64,000 nt of DNA from Rhizophagus clarus (lineage: Eukaryota > Glomeromycota > Glomeromycetes > Glomerales > Glomeraceae). Below, piece after piece: positions 10,229-20,389 of the stretch (position 1 is the stretch's first letter; the number at the start of each line of letters is the position of its first letter). A program made the translations under genes and the position numbers. The DNA lies in contig BLAL01000030.1 in the NCBI GenBank assembly GCA_015698045.1, positions 806,001 through 870,000 on the forward strand, read 5' to 3'. The notes under the pieces were generated by a model, which did no database searches, had not been told where the DNA came from, and saw only the letters and a list, made by a program, of their open reading frames with translations.

Positions 10229-12234
10229 CTATACCCTTAGGGCTTGTACAATATTTCCAAATCCAATTGCTACCCAATCAGGGCATTTGCAACTCCAACT
10301 TAATTGACAAATCTCATTAGCAGCTTTATAAGCCAAGATTGGATCCTGATTATATCTGTTAACATTATTGTGAGACATTGACATATTATTTATATCCCAA
10401 ACCAGTACTTGAGAATCGTCCCCTGTAAAATAATATTAAATTTAATTATGGGAAAAAAATACATTCATTTAGAACAGTTTAATATATTACTAACCACCAC
10501 TACAGAGATATCCCCTATGATTTGGCGCCCAGTTGACGCAATTAACAGTTGATGAGTGTCCTCTTAATTCTGCAACAGGAACACCAGGAACTCTCACATC
10601 TAGTATCTGGACGTCAGTAGAATCCATATGGAAAGTTGCCAAATATTGAGGCTCAATTTTGTTAAAGCATAACCTAAGTAGTGCAGAAGACTGTGTTTGG
10701 TTGGATGCATTTACTTGTGACGGATGTGGCATTACTGTTTCGTATATAATAGTAGAATGTTCCAGAGCTCTGTTAATTAAAAAGAGAAAAAAGAAATGTT
10801 AAAATTTTTAAAGAAATATTATTATTATGAGAAATAATTCTAACCTCAAGTCAAACATTCTAACACTTCCGTCTGCACCAACACTTGCAAAAACATCAGT
10901 TGAGCCAGTTGCAAATGCTACATCATAAACTTCTTTATCATGAGCAATAAGCTGCGTCTTTGCTTGTCTTGTTTCAACATTCCACACTGTGCATGTCGTA
11001 TCAATGCTTGATGTTACCGCTAGTGTTGGATCAACTTCATTCCAATCAAAGGACGTAAGTGGTGCATTAAAATCAGCTTTTGTCTAAGTTGAAAAATAAG
11101 TTATTATTTTTAACTAAAATCTAATTCACAATATATTTATTATTCTTACATTAGTTAATATTGATTTGTGAATTAATTTTTTTTGTCTAAATCCAGTATG
11201 ACTATTAGCGCCAATTGTATTACTTGCATTAACTATTTCATCTGTAATTTCCCACAATCGCAAGTGATCACCAGCTGTTGCTAATAAGTCCGGAGTGTTT
11301 AAACCTCCCTAAATATTTATTTAAATTTTAACCTATCAGTTTCTTGTTTAAGCATGTTTTATACGGTTAATAAAACTAACCCTGAACGGTTCCCATAATA
11401 CTTTAGTAATTGGATAATGATGGTCTGTTTCAGCAATTTTTACAAAGTCAGCATTAGGAGTTCGAACGTAATCATCATAAGCAAGCTCGGCAAGTGTAAT
11501 AATTTGTAGCTTTAATGATAAAATAAAGTAAAATATTAATATGAAATCCAGAATTTCATTATGTCATTATATTTTATTGCTGTAAAATGAATACCAACGA
11601 GTTACTAATAAACACAACAGGAATTAGAACCTGATGAATGGTGGCTTAGATAAACATAGTTCATAGTTTAATTAAGCGGAAGACGAACTTATTGAAATCA
11701 TAATCATAGCATTATGTGATAAGGGATAAAATCAATGATTATTCGCTGTCAAAAAGTGATATGACGAACCTTATTGGAAAATTCTTCAAGAAAACTACCC
11801 AGAGCAAGCCTAAATGATTTTTCGCCAGGTCGTTTAGACCAATCTAAACCGTACACAGGCCACGGAGCCTTATATTCATACATTTCTTTTTTAAGTAAAC
11901 CATTTGCGACATCTGGACGTGTTCTAGGAGCGCTGCCATTCATATCCGGAGGAAAAGGAGTTAATGGTGGTGAAGTGGGAGGGTGGGCAGGTGGTGGATG
12001 AGGATGCGCTGTTGTTGGTTGATGATAATGTGGCAAGGACGGTTCTGAAGATTGTTGTAATGGAGGTTGAGGATGATATGTGTTACGGGCCGTTGGAAAA
12101 GTTCCAGGAAGAGCTTGAGCTGCTTGTGGTGCCGATTGAGATGGACGAGATGAGGAAGAAGTGGTGGGCTGTGGAAGTGTTTCTGGGTAATATGAGTTTT
12201 GGTAAGCAGTTCTTTGAACAGAAGGATGTGTCAT
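10229..12234 (-). CDS. WD40-repeat protein of the DCAF7/WDR68/AN11 family
   Basis: Six exons join cleanly: 12234..11770, 11509..11381, 11308..11150, 11083..10845, 10769..10495, 10422..10229, giving 486 residues. All introns are GT-AG, four of them 66-75 bp and the first 260 bp. The core begins near residue 116 with [17 protein letters not shown] and [12 protein letters not shown], the hallmark opening of DCAF7/WDR68/AN11/TTG1. It continues with repeat blades including [42 protein letters not shown] and [18 protein letters not shown], and ends [15 protein letters not shown]. Family members are beta-propeller adaptors for DYRK/HIPK-type kinases, Cullin4-DDB1 ligases and transcription factors, acting in nucleus and cytoplasm. 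The first about 110 residues are an added Pro/Ser/Gln-rich, probably disordered extension absent from animal orthologues. No breaks were seen. Confidence 0.93.
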
Positions 12235-12941
12235 TGTATCAAATATTTCTTTTCAAGAATTTTTCAATATATCGATTACTGTTTCATATAATGGGCTGTA
12301 AAAAATCTATCTGATAAGTCCAAAGTTATTTTAGAGAAGACAAAAAAGCGAAATGAAGGAACGTAATGTAAATTTTAATAAATAAATTATCGCAACAAAG
12401 AATCGACACATGTGAACAAAATTCGAACAGAAATATTTTTCTCAAACGCACGTTGCGGTAAAAAGGTTTTAGTCGTTCTCTAGCGTAACGCCTGGTTGTA
12501 ATTATTAATAACACGAAAATGTCGCGTTTACGAATTAAAAGAACTTAATCCACTCGATAAGGATTAATTGGTCTTGTGTAAAAAAAGAGGAGCTCTTATC
12601 TAACGTCATTTTTTTTTACTATTCTGTACACCTTGTGCACCGCATATGTTCTGACATCACTCATGTCAAAAAGTTGTCTTTTCTTTTTGTGTCATTATCA
12701 AAAAGTATATCTATGTCACAACAGGTACTTTGTTGTGATTTTCAATATTTTGACTACGGAAATAAACATTTACAACATAAATTGCCAATCTAATTTTTAC
12801 CGCTTCATTTTAGCTTTAATTGACCAAAAAAAAGATAAATAAATAAATAAATAATATAATGCAGAATTGCAATGTATCCTTCTTGACCCGTACGACCGAC
12901 GTGACTGATAATAATACACAGGTCACGAGGAGTGTCACTAT
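12235..12941. promoter_or_regulatory. Intergenic region, presumed WD40 promoter
   Basis: This gap separates the stop of the methyltransferase gene from the ATG of the WD40 gene on the same strand. It has more mixed composition than the repeat regions (for example ACGCACGTTGCGG near 12446) and no repeats, as expected for a promoter and 5' UTR. No specific site can be assigned. Confidence 0.4.
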
Positions 12942-14042
12942 CTAATATATTTTTCTTGCTAAAAATGAATTAACCGGTCTTCCATCTTCAATTAATTCAA
13001 TTTCATCATTTATAATCTCAAATTCTTTTCGAAATATAGCAGCAAGTTCACCAAGCTCTAATCTATGAGAATTACTTCGTGGATTCTTATAAGTATGTTT
13101 TCCATCATTAACGAATGTGCTAACTAATAGAAATCCACGAGGTTTTACAAGATTTGCCATATTGGACAAGAATTCTCGGCGTAAGAAACGAATCGAAATC
13201 ACAAGATCGTATTTTTTATTTAGAAATTCAATCTCTTTTTCAGGAATATTATCAAATTTTGGTCGACTTTTAATCATCTTAGAGACACTATCCCCATTTT
13301 TCATAGATGTTTGTGACAACAAAGGAAATTCTTCATATTTTTTGACAGATCCATCTATCATGATTTTAGCGTGTATAGTCTGAATTTTAAATAACACATC
13401 TAAATCTGATGCTAATTGTCTTGTACGATCTAGAGCTCCTGACATTGCGTCAACTGAAGTAATTCGCCAATCAATAGTTTGGCGCGAACTTAACCACACC
13501 GAATCTCTTCCATTTCCACAAGCAATATCAAGACAATTAACAACATGATTCGATGTTAAATGTTTAAGTGATTCCTCAATATGATCTATAGTTCTCATCA
13601 AAAATGGACTAGGTTGGAATAATGTCCATCTAAGTCGATTTTTGAATTCATTATTTGGACCATCACCGGTTTCTTCTAAAATTCCAAGCTCTCGACCAAC
13701 TTCCCATAATTCTTCTCCTTCAACAAAAACCCAAGGAACATTCCAACCTTGATCTATAAGCAATTTTTGGGTAATACCTACGTTATCGTGAGGTTCTAAT
13801 ACTGCAAATGGTAAAGACTTTGGGGGTAGTTCAAATAAATGTTTTTTGAGATCAGTGAAAGGAATGCAAACTGAAGGAATAATTCTGCAAGTATAATGTT
13901 TATGCAAAGGACGAAAATCAAGTAATAGTTTTTTTGAAGAATTATTAAACCAGTGATATAAAGTGGACTTGGGAGAATTTACGCCTGTCATTCCTGAATA
14001 GTTTAAACAAAGCAGCGAAAGTTTGGTGAAATATTTTATCAA
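12942..14042 (-). CDS. Rhodanese-like plus SAM-dependent methyltransferase fusion
   Basis: An uninterrupted 366-residue frame. Residues about 27-110 resemble a rhodanese fold: LLLDFRPLHKHY then IIPSVCIPF matches the LxDVRPxxxYxxGHIPGAxNIP pattern. The expected active-site Cys loop reads VLEPHDNVG instead, so this domain is probably non-catalytic. Residues about 150-366 are a class I methyltransferase: motif I LDIACGNGRDSVWL (171-184), the acidic end of strand 2 in ITSVDAM (about 198), YDLVISIRFLRREF (278-291) and LVKPRGFLLVSTF (298-310), similar to TehB-like enzymes. The substrate is not apparent. The N-terminus (MIKYFTKLSLLCLNYS) could be a mitochondrial presequence; Met18 is an alternative start. 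It lies upstream of the WD40 gene in the same orientation. No breaks. Confidence 0.88.
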   Translation of the reverse strand: MIKYFTKLSLLCLNYSGMTGVNSPKSTLYHWFNNSSKKLLLDFRPLHKHYTCRIIPSVCIPFTDLKKHLFELPPKSLPFAVLEPHDNVGITQKLLIDQGWNVPWVFVEGEELWEVGRELGILEETGDGPNNEFKNRLRWTLFQPSPFLMRTIDHIEESLKHLTSNHVVNCLDIACGNGRDSVWLSSRQTIDWRITSVDAMSGALDRTRQLASDLDVLFKIQTIHAKIMIDGSVKKYEEFPLLSQTSMKNGDSVSKMIKSRPKFDNIPEKEIEFLNKKYDLVISIRFLRREFLSNMANLVKPRGFLLVSTFVNDGKHTYKNPRSNSHRLELGELAAIFRKEFEIINDEIELIEDGRPVNSFLARKIY

Positions 14043-14213
14043 AATTTAGAAACATCAGATTAAAAGGGAAATGATTTTCAGATTTATTTTTTTTTACGTG
14101 ATGATCAAGAACAACAAATCAACATATATTTGTAAATTAGGATTATTATTAGGATTACATAACAAAATATTCACATGTACGAAAAAGGACTTTTCCGTGA
14201 AAATTGATAAATT

Positions 14214-14840
14214 TCAGTTAAATTTCAACTCATTATTTTCGTATTTGCTAGAATATTCCAATTGATTACATATATCGATTTCCAGTTGATATTGATATTC
14301 CGCTAATCGTTCTTCCTCATATTCACCGATTAACTTTCCTCTTATACTATATTGAAGAACATGAATTCGCTGATATTGTTTTACGTCTACTAAATCATAA
14401 TCTTGATATTGTTCGGTTCCCGCAGCAGCTATTTTATTAGTATTATAGTTGGTTTGATATTGCTGAAATCCAACTCTAGCATTATAAACTTCTTGTGATC
14501 TTGTATCTTGAGTTTTAACACCCGCTTATTGTAAATGATGTAATTCAGCATGTTGTTTATTTACGACTTGAGCTTCATCAACTTCGACTCTAAATAAATC
14601 TCCGAAATTATCTGTGGTTTCATATTTGTATGATCGATAAACCTCCCACTAATCTTCGCTTCCTCGTAATGTTAATTTATATCCTGTTCAAATGCTTGTG
14701 ATGTGTCTTCTTCCTGTACTATTTGAAGATTTGTTTCTTTTTTTGAGAAAACTGGATCTTAAATTTGAAGTCGAGATGGAAATAAACACCAGCACCGTTT
14801 GATTGAATGTCAGCCAGAAAAAAAATGTTTTTGACTATGC
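14214..14840 (-). pseudogene. Broken Gln/Glu-rich protein of unknown function
   Basis: On the minus strand a long reading frame ends with a stop at 14214 and runs back through NKIAAAGTEQYQDYDLVDVK, QRIHVLQYSIRGKLIGEYEE, YKYETTDNFGDLFRVEVDEA and, in another frame, VQEEDTSQAFEQDIN and ADIQSNGAGVYFHLDFKF. At least two in-frame stops (in HLQ-stop-AGVK and SED-stop-WEVY) and frame changes break it. Codon use and residue mixture look genuinely coding. No family was recognised. It lies 5' of the methyltransferase gene on the same strand, separated by about 170 bp. Confidence 0.5.
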
Positions 14841-15149
14841 ATACTTGAATCAAAATTTACTAAAAACACTACGAAAATTGTGTCAAGTACTAAAAAGACG
14901 AAAGTTTTGACTAGAGCGGATTTTTCGAATATCATTTCTTATAGGTTTTATCGCCAAGCTTTGAATTATTGAATTATTTATTGAGATTTAATTTATAATA
15001 CTGAGGCTTTTTCAATTTATTGATAAATTGATTCTTATGATTTCGAACAAATCATATTAATCGTATAAAACTTGTAATTTCACCCTTGTTTTTATTACTA
15101 ATGAGAAATAAGCTATACAGCTATTTGCAAAAAGAACGGACCATATGAT

Positions 15150-15300
15150 CGGCGGTAATTTAGACTAAGTTTATAATTCCGGCGGGAATTAAAAATCGTC
15201 TTTTCTGAGCATTATATTTATGTTACACATAATCCGTATTAGGAAATATTTTTTAATTCCGGTTGGAATTATAACCTTGGCCGGAATTACTGCTGATCAA
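15150..15300. repeat. Three AATTCCGG-NN-GGAATT-type palindromes
   Basis: Imperfect palindromes AATTCCGGCGGGAATT, AATTCCGGTTGGAATT and TTGGCCGGAATT recur within 150 bp of an AT-rich spacer. No gene. Confidence 0.5.
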
Positions 15301-15488
15301 TTGCATATAAATCTGATACTTTATTTAACACGTTTCTTTTGTTTCCATTTCATTTCCTTTATCCATTTTCATGTATCTTTTCTTTCTCTTTTATTCTTCC
15401 TTTGTTTACTTCATTGTCTTATCTTATTGTATTTTCCTGTTCTTTTTTATATATTGTAGTGTATTTGTATTATTAGTATTTATGGCAT

Positions 15489-15660
15489 TAATATTATAGT
15501 TAAAATAATGCAATTACAGTTCAAGATTTTATAAAATTATGTATATATTGTAGTGTAATGTTTTATTAATTAAATAAAATCATAAATTAGTCAATAAAAA
15601 TTTGTTTATAAACCACATGATTGTGATATTAAGTACCAGTGGTATAATTTAGTAATGTCA
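15489..15660. repeat. Dispersed repeat, copy 1 (partner at 29640)
   Basis: About 170 bp (ATTATAGTTAAAATTAT, ATTGTAGTGTAAT, then AATTAGTCAATAAAAATTT) match 29640..29810 in the same orientation with scattered differences. It is non-coding. Confidence 0.6.
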
Positions 15661-16079
15661 TTTAGATTTTTATATACTGTATATTAAATATTAATATTTA
15701 TAAAATATATTTAGTTTTAACTAGTATTTTATTTATAAATTTCAATAAATTGAATTAAATTTTAAATATAATAATTTTAATTTAAACAAATTATACCAAT
15801 TTTTAAAAAAAAACAAAAAGTATTTAAATTTTAAAAAATTTTTATAAACTTTATATATAATATTTAATAATATTACTAATACTTATTAAAAATAAAAATA
15901 TTAATAGCTATTTCTTTTTTTTATTTGATAATGTATTTATTTAGAAATATTATTAACATTATTATTAGTATTTTCTTTTTCTTTTTTAGATACAGTATTT
16001 TTAAATAATATTTTTTTTTAATTATTGAAAGTAAAGTATGATTCTCTTTTATCTTTTTGTTTTATTTCTTTAATAAATA
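15661..16079. other. AT-rich spacer
   Basis: Nothing beyond short A/T words and homopolymers was seen. Confidence 0.4.
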
Positions 16080-16590
16080 TTTATTAATATTTATTTTTAT
16101 TTCTTTTTTTTTAAAAATTTCAGATAGTTAGATATTAGATTGAAATTTGAAAGGTAAATATAGTAAATATTTAAATTTTTTTTATTGATTTCTTTAATGA
16201 AATGTTTATTGTCATTTTGCTTATATTTTTTTTCTTTTTTTTTAGATTTTAAATAATTAGATATTAAGTTGAAATTTGAAGTAATATTTGATTTTTTTTT
16301 TTATTAATTTCTTTATAAACTATTTACTAATATTTTATTTATTTCTTTTTTTCCATTAGTTTAAGGTAATTGAATATTGGATTGGAATTTAGGAGGTAAA
16401 TATTCAAATTTTTCTTTGTTAATTTTTTTTTTCCTTTTTTCTTTTTTCTTTAGGTTTTAGGTAGTTGAATATCAGATTAAAACTTGAAAAATAAATATTT
16501 AAATTTTTTTTATTAATTTTTTTAATAAAATATTTACTAATATTTCATTTTTTTCTTTTTCTTTAGATTTTGAAAAGTCTGAATGATTTT
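16080..16590 (+). repeat. Mini-exon-like tandem array F
   Basis: Four to five units of about 110-125 bp. Each has a T-rich tract ending in TTTCAG, TTTTTAG or CATTAG, then an exon-like block of about 32-38 nt related to TAGTTAGATATTAGATTGAA, then GTAAATA or GTAATA. Layout matches the arrays at 26.4 and 59.9 kb but the exon sequence is different. All blocks contain TAG or TGA in several frames, so a coding role is unlikely. Confidence 0.6.
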
Positions 16591-16599
16591 ACTCTTTCA

Positions 16600-16990
16600 G
16601 TGTAATAATAAAAATATGTTTTTAGGTTTTTGTTATTGATTTTGATTTCTTTATTTTATACTAATTTTATTTTTTTCCTTATTTTATTTCTATATTCTGT
16701 TTCTATTTTATTTTTGTTTTTTATTATTTTATTTTATTTTTTTCTATTTTCTTTTATTTTTTACTTTTTATTTTATTTTAAATTTCTATTTTTTGCTTTG
16801 TTTTTTTATTTATTATTCTGTTATCTTATCTTATTTTTATTTTTTTATTTTTTCTTTTTCCTATTTGCTTATTTATTTTTTATTTTTCTATTTTATGTTT
16901 TTTTTTTATTATATATTTTTTTTCATCTTTGTTTTTTTTTATTTTATATTTATTTTTCTTTATTGCTTTATTTTATATAATTAATAAAAA
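16600..16990. repeat. Polypyrimidine (T-rich) low-complexity tract
   Basis: About 390 bp of nearly pure T/C/A with TTTTATTTT words. The open frames here are Phe/Leu/Tyr-only artefacts of composition. Confidence 0.8.
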
Positions 16991-17790
16991 AAAACTATTT
17001 ATTTTTTTTTTAAAAAAAATTAATTCTGATATAAAAATTTTTTATAAGAGTAGTCAATCAAAAGTTTTTTAACAGATCACACGACCAGTATTTATACATA
17101 TAATATATAAATAGAAATTGTTTTTTTTATAATTAATAAAATTATTTTTTATTTTTAAATTATATTTAATTATTGTCTGAAGTAAAATAAAGGACTATAT
17201 ATGTTTATGAACATTAATGACATATGAAAATCATATAATAATATGCGAAATTCAGTTGTTTGTACACATTATATTATTAAAAATTTGTGCTACATTAATA
17301 AATAATAATAAAAAGATAATAAGTGAAAATTTTATAAAAAAATTTTTTTCACTCTGAATTTACAATAGTCTCTGTTTTTTAGTTATATATATTAAAATTT
17401 AATTATTAATATATATTTAAATATTAAAGTATTAAATTAATTATAACAACCTATTACAAATATTATTTATAATAACCTAATTGACGCATTTTTATTGGTT
17501 AGTTTAAATTACATGATATTACACAAATCCAAAAAAAAAAATTTTGTTTTTAGAAAAAATGGAAATTTTGTTACATAAGATTACATAGACTTTCAAAAAA
17601 GGAAATTTTTTTACTGATCACTTAATAAAAAAAAGGTTTTTGTTAAATAAATCAAAAATGACATTCAAAATCATCTTTATCATTTTAAGCAAACTTGCTG
17701 AGGAGTCAAAAATATACTTATTATAATATTTTTTAAAAGTTTATATATTATAAACTTTTTTATAATTTTTTTTTTAAAGTTGTTATAAAT
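16991..17790. other. AT-rich spacer, nothing recognised
   Basis: No gene, RNA or clear repeat. Confidence 0.4.
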
Positions 17791-17794
17791 AGAA

Positions 17795-18930
17795 TTCTGA
17801 TCAGTTTTGATAATTACTGAATTGTATTGACTGATTTTAGTATTAGAGCAGTTTCAGTTTTATGATTTATTAAACTGAAACTTTCAATTTCAGTATCAGT
17901 TTTGCATTTACTAAACTGATTTACCAATAATAAAAATGTTTTTTTTATAAGAAAAACGTTTTTTTATTAAATAATATAGTTAAAAAAAATGTTACAAACC
18001 ATTTTTTTTACAGATAATAATCTATTTAAAAAAATAATATTTCACAACATTATTTTTGCAAAACTTGTAAAAAATATTGCGAAATATTTTTTACATAGAT
18101 GATTTATATAAAAAATAATATTTCGCAATATTGTTTTTGTGAAACTTGTAAAAAATATTGCAACCCGTTTTTTACATAAATAATTTATTATGAAAAATAA
18201 CATTTTGTAACATTATTTTTGTGAAATTTGTAAAAAATATTACAAAACGTTTTTTACATAAATGATTTGATAAAAAAATAATATTTCACAATGTTATTTT
18301 TGCAAAACTTGCAAAAAATGTTGCAAAATGTTTTTTACATAAATAATTTGATAAAAAAATAACATTTTGCAATGTTATTTTTGCAAAACTTATAAAAAAT
18401 GTTATGAAACATTTTTACATAAATGATTTGATATAAAAAATAACATTTTATAACATTATTTTTGTAGAATTTGTAAAAAATATTATGAAATGTTTTTTAT
18501 ATAAATAATTTAATATGAAAAATAACATTTCACAACATTATTTTTGCAAAACTTATAAAAATATTGTAAAAATTTTTGCAAAACTTGTAAAAAATATTGC
18601 AAAATATTTTTTACATCAGAAATTTAATATAGAAAATAATGTTTTGTAATGTTATTTTCCTTTTTATAAAATAATTTAATATAAAAAAACATCTTGCAAC
18701 ATTTTTATGGTTACTTTAATAAAAAATGTTGCGAAATATTTTTTTATGGATGATTTGATAAAAAAAAATTGTTTTACAACTTTTTTTTGCTAAATATTAC
18801 AAAATGTTTTTTACTAAAAATGTTCAATAAATTAGTTTAATTTTCAGTAATTACTGATCAATTTCAGTAATCATTAATACTAATACTGATCAATTCAGTT
18901 TGATATGAACTGAACCAATCAGAGTTCTAG
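17795..18930 (+). mobile_element. Hairpin-rich repeat element, copy 1
   Basis: The ends are inverted repeats around AGAATTCTGATCAGTT and its counterpart AACTGAACCAATCAGAGTTC. Inside, a unit of about 80 bp is repeated about ten times; it contains TGTTGCAAAACATTTTTTAC and AATAACATTTTGCAACATTA, which are inverted repeats of each other, so the element can fold into serial hairpins. Same-orientation relatives are at 24862..25865 and, partly, 63640..64000. No protein is encoded. Confidence 0.75.
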
Positions 18931-19021
18931 TTACAAATACATTTATTCATAAAAAATTATATTATAAAATTTTAAAATATTATAAATAAAAATTATAAAT
19001 TATATTAGTAGTATTAAAATA

Positions 19022-20245
19022 AGGTTTAAAATTTGTGCGCACCCGCGTATGTGCGCACCCCCACGTGATTTATTAATTTTATAAAATTTGATTGGCAGTT
19101 AAGCATACCAATCAATAATTTAATTTTATTTGCTGATTTTTTACACACGATCATATTACACATCTCTTTTTTTCGTATTTTACACTTTCTTTTTTTAAAG
19201 CTTCGCTTAACAATAAACCTTAAAAATTTAACCCTTCTCCCTATCTTTTTTCGGTATTTTTCTAGCTTTAACTTTGAAAATGGTAAGTTTAAGTGTTAAT
19301 ATGTAGCTTTTTAACGTATTTTATTTCTTTAATTAACTGTTGTTCTTCATTTTCTTGTAGATATTTTAAAGCTCGGCTGTTAGTGGTAGTCTTTAACACA
19401 TTTACTTAAACCTGGTTGCTTTTTCTTATTGTGCGCGTCTTTCTTTTTAGGCACGTCTTTCTACTTCTCAAGGGTATTCAATATGAAAAGGGGAGATCGG
19501 CTCCTTTCGTTATAGGCTTAGGTACAGGTTTCTACACATTACTTAAGGTATTATTATGTTCTCCTTTCTTGTTTTTGTTCGTTCTTTTATTCTTTATTGC
19601 TAATTTTGATTTCTTTTCGGGTATGATTTTCTACTTCTTCTGTAGGATTAGGTATGGCTTTTTGCTCCTTCTGTAAGTGTTTTTATGTTTTTCTTTTTTT
19701 TTTATTTTCGTTCTTTATGCTTTTATTTTTTTTGCGCTAATTTTGGTTTCCTTTTAGGTGCAACCTTTCACGTCGCCTGTAGAATTAAGTGCAGCTTTCT
19801 ACTTTATTTGACGTAAGTTTTCTTCTTTATTTTTTATTTTCTATTCATTTTTTCATTCATTCTTCGTTGCTGATTTTGATTTTCTCCCTCTTGTAACTTA
19901 GGTACAGCTTTCCACTCTCTTATAGGTACAGTATTTATACTTTTCTTTTTTGTTTTAGTTCTTTTATTTATTTTTTGTTACTAACTTCGGGTTTCCTTTT
20001 TAAATATAGTTTTTTAAACCACTGGACACTTACTTCACTATCTTGATTCTTGAATAATCATGCGTAAAAGTGCCAGAAAATACTATTAAACTCGTCTCCA
20101 TTTTCTTTTTTCATTTTAATCTTTTAGCAACTTTTATTCTTCAGTTGATAGGTCAATATTTTTAGATGATTTTAAATTAGTTTTGTAAATGTAGAAAATA
20201 TCAATTACTGTAATGTTCTATATGTAATGTTCTATATGGTAAAGA
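19022..20245. repeat. MULE left terminal inverted repeat
   Basis: It matches the reverse complement of 23143..24337. The outer end has GTGCGCACCC twice. The inner two thirds contain degenerate units with splice-like junctions (TTCTTGTAG, CTTTTTAG before GCACGTCTTTCTACTT, CCTTTTAG before GTGCAACC, GACGTAAG), resembling the mini-exon arrays elsewhere. The 86-codon frame it contains occurs in both TIRs and is not considered a gene. Confidence 0.9.
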
Positions 20246-20389
20246 ATGAATTTGTCTTAATAATTAATTCAATTTAAATGATTTAATAAAATAAATTACA
20301 GTGTTATTTAAATGAAATTGAGCCAAAAATATCTTTATTATACGATTAAAAAATATAATAATAGGTTGATGCCAACATTGCGCTAACTG

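Noticed and set aside
16630..16984. Long Phe/Leu/Tyr open frames
   Set aside because: They lie in a T-rich low-complexity tract and have no start context, splice structure or residue diversity.
19416..19676. 86-codon frame found in both MULE terminal repeats (also 23683..23943)
   Set aside because: It is duplicated only because it lies in the inverted repeats, is very Phe/Leu-rich, and crosses splice-like junctions; no protein family is suggested.
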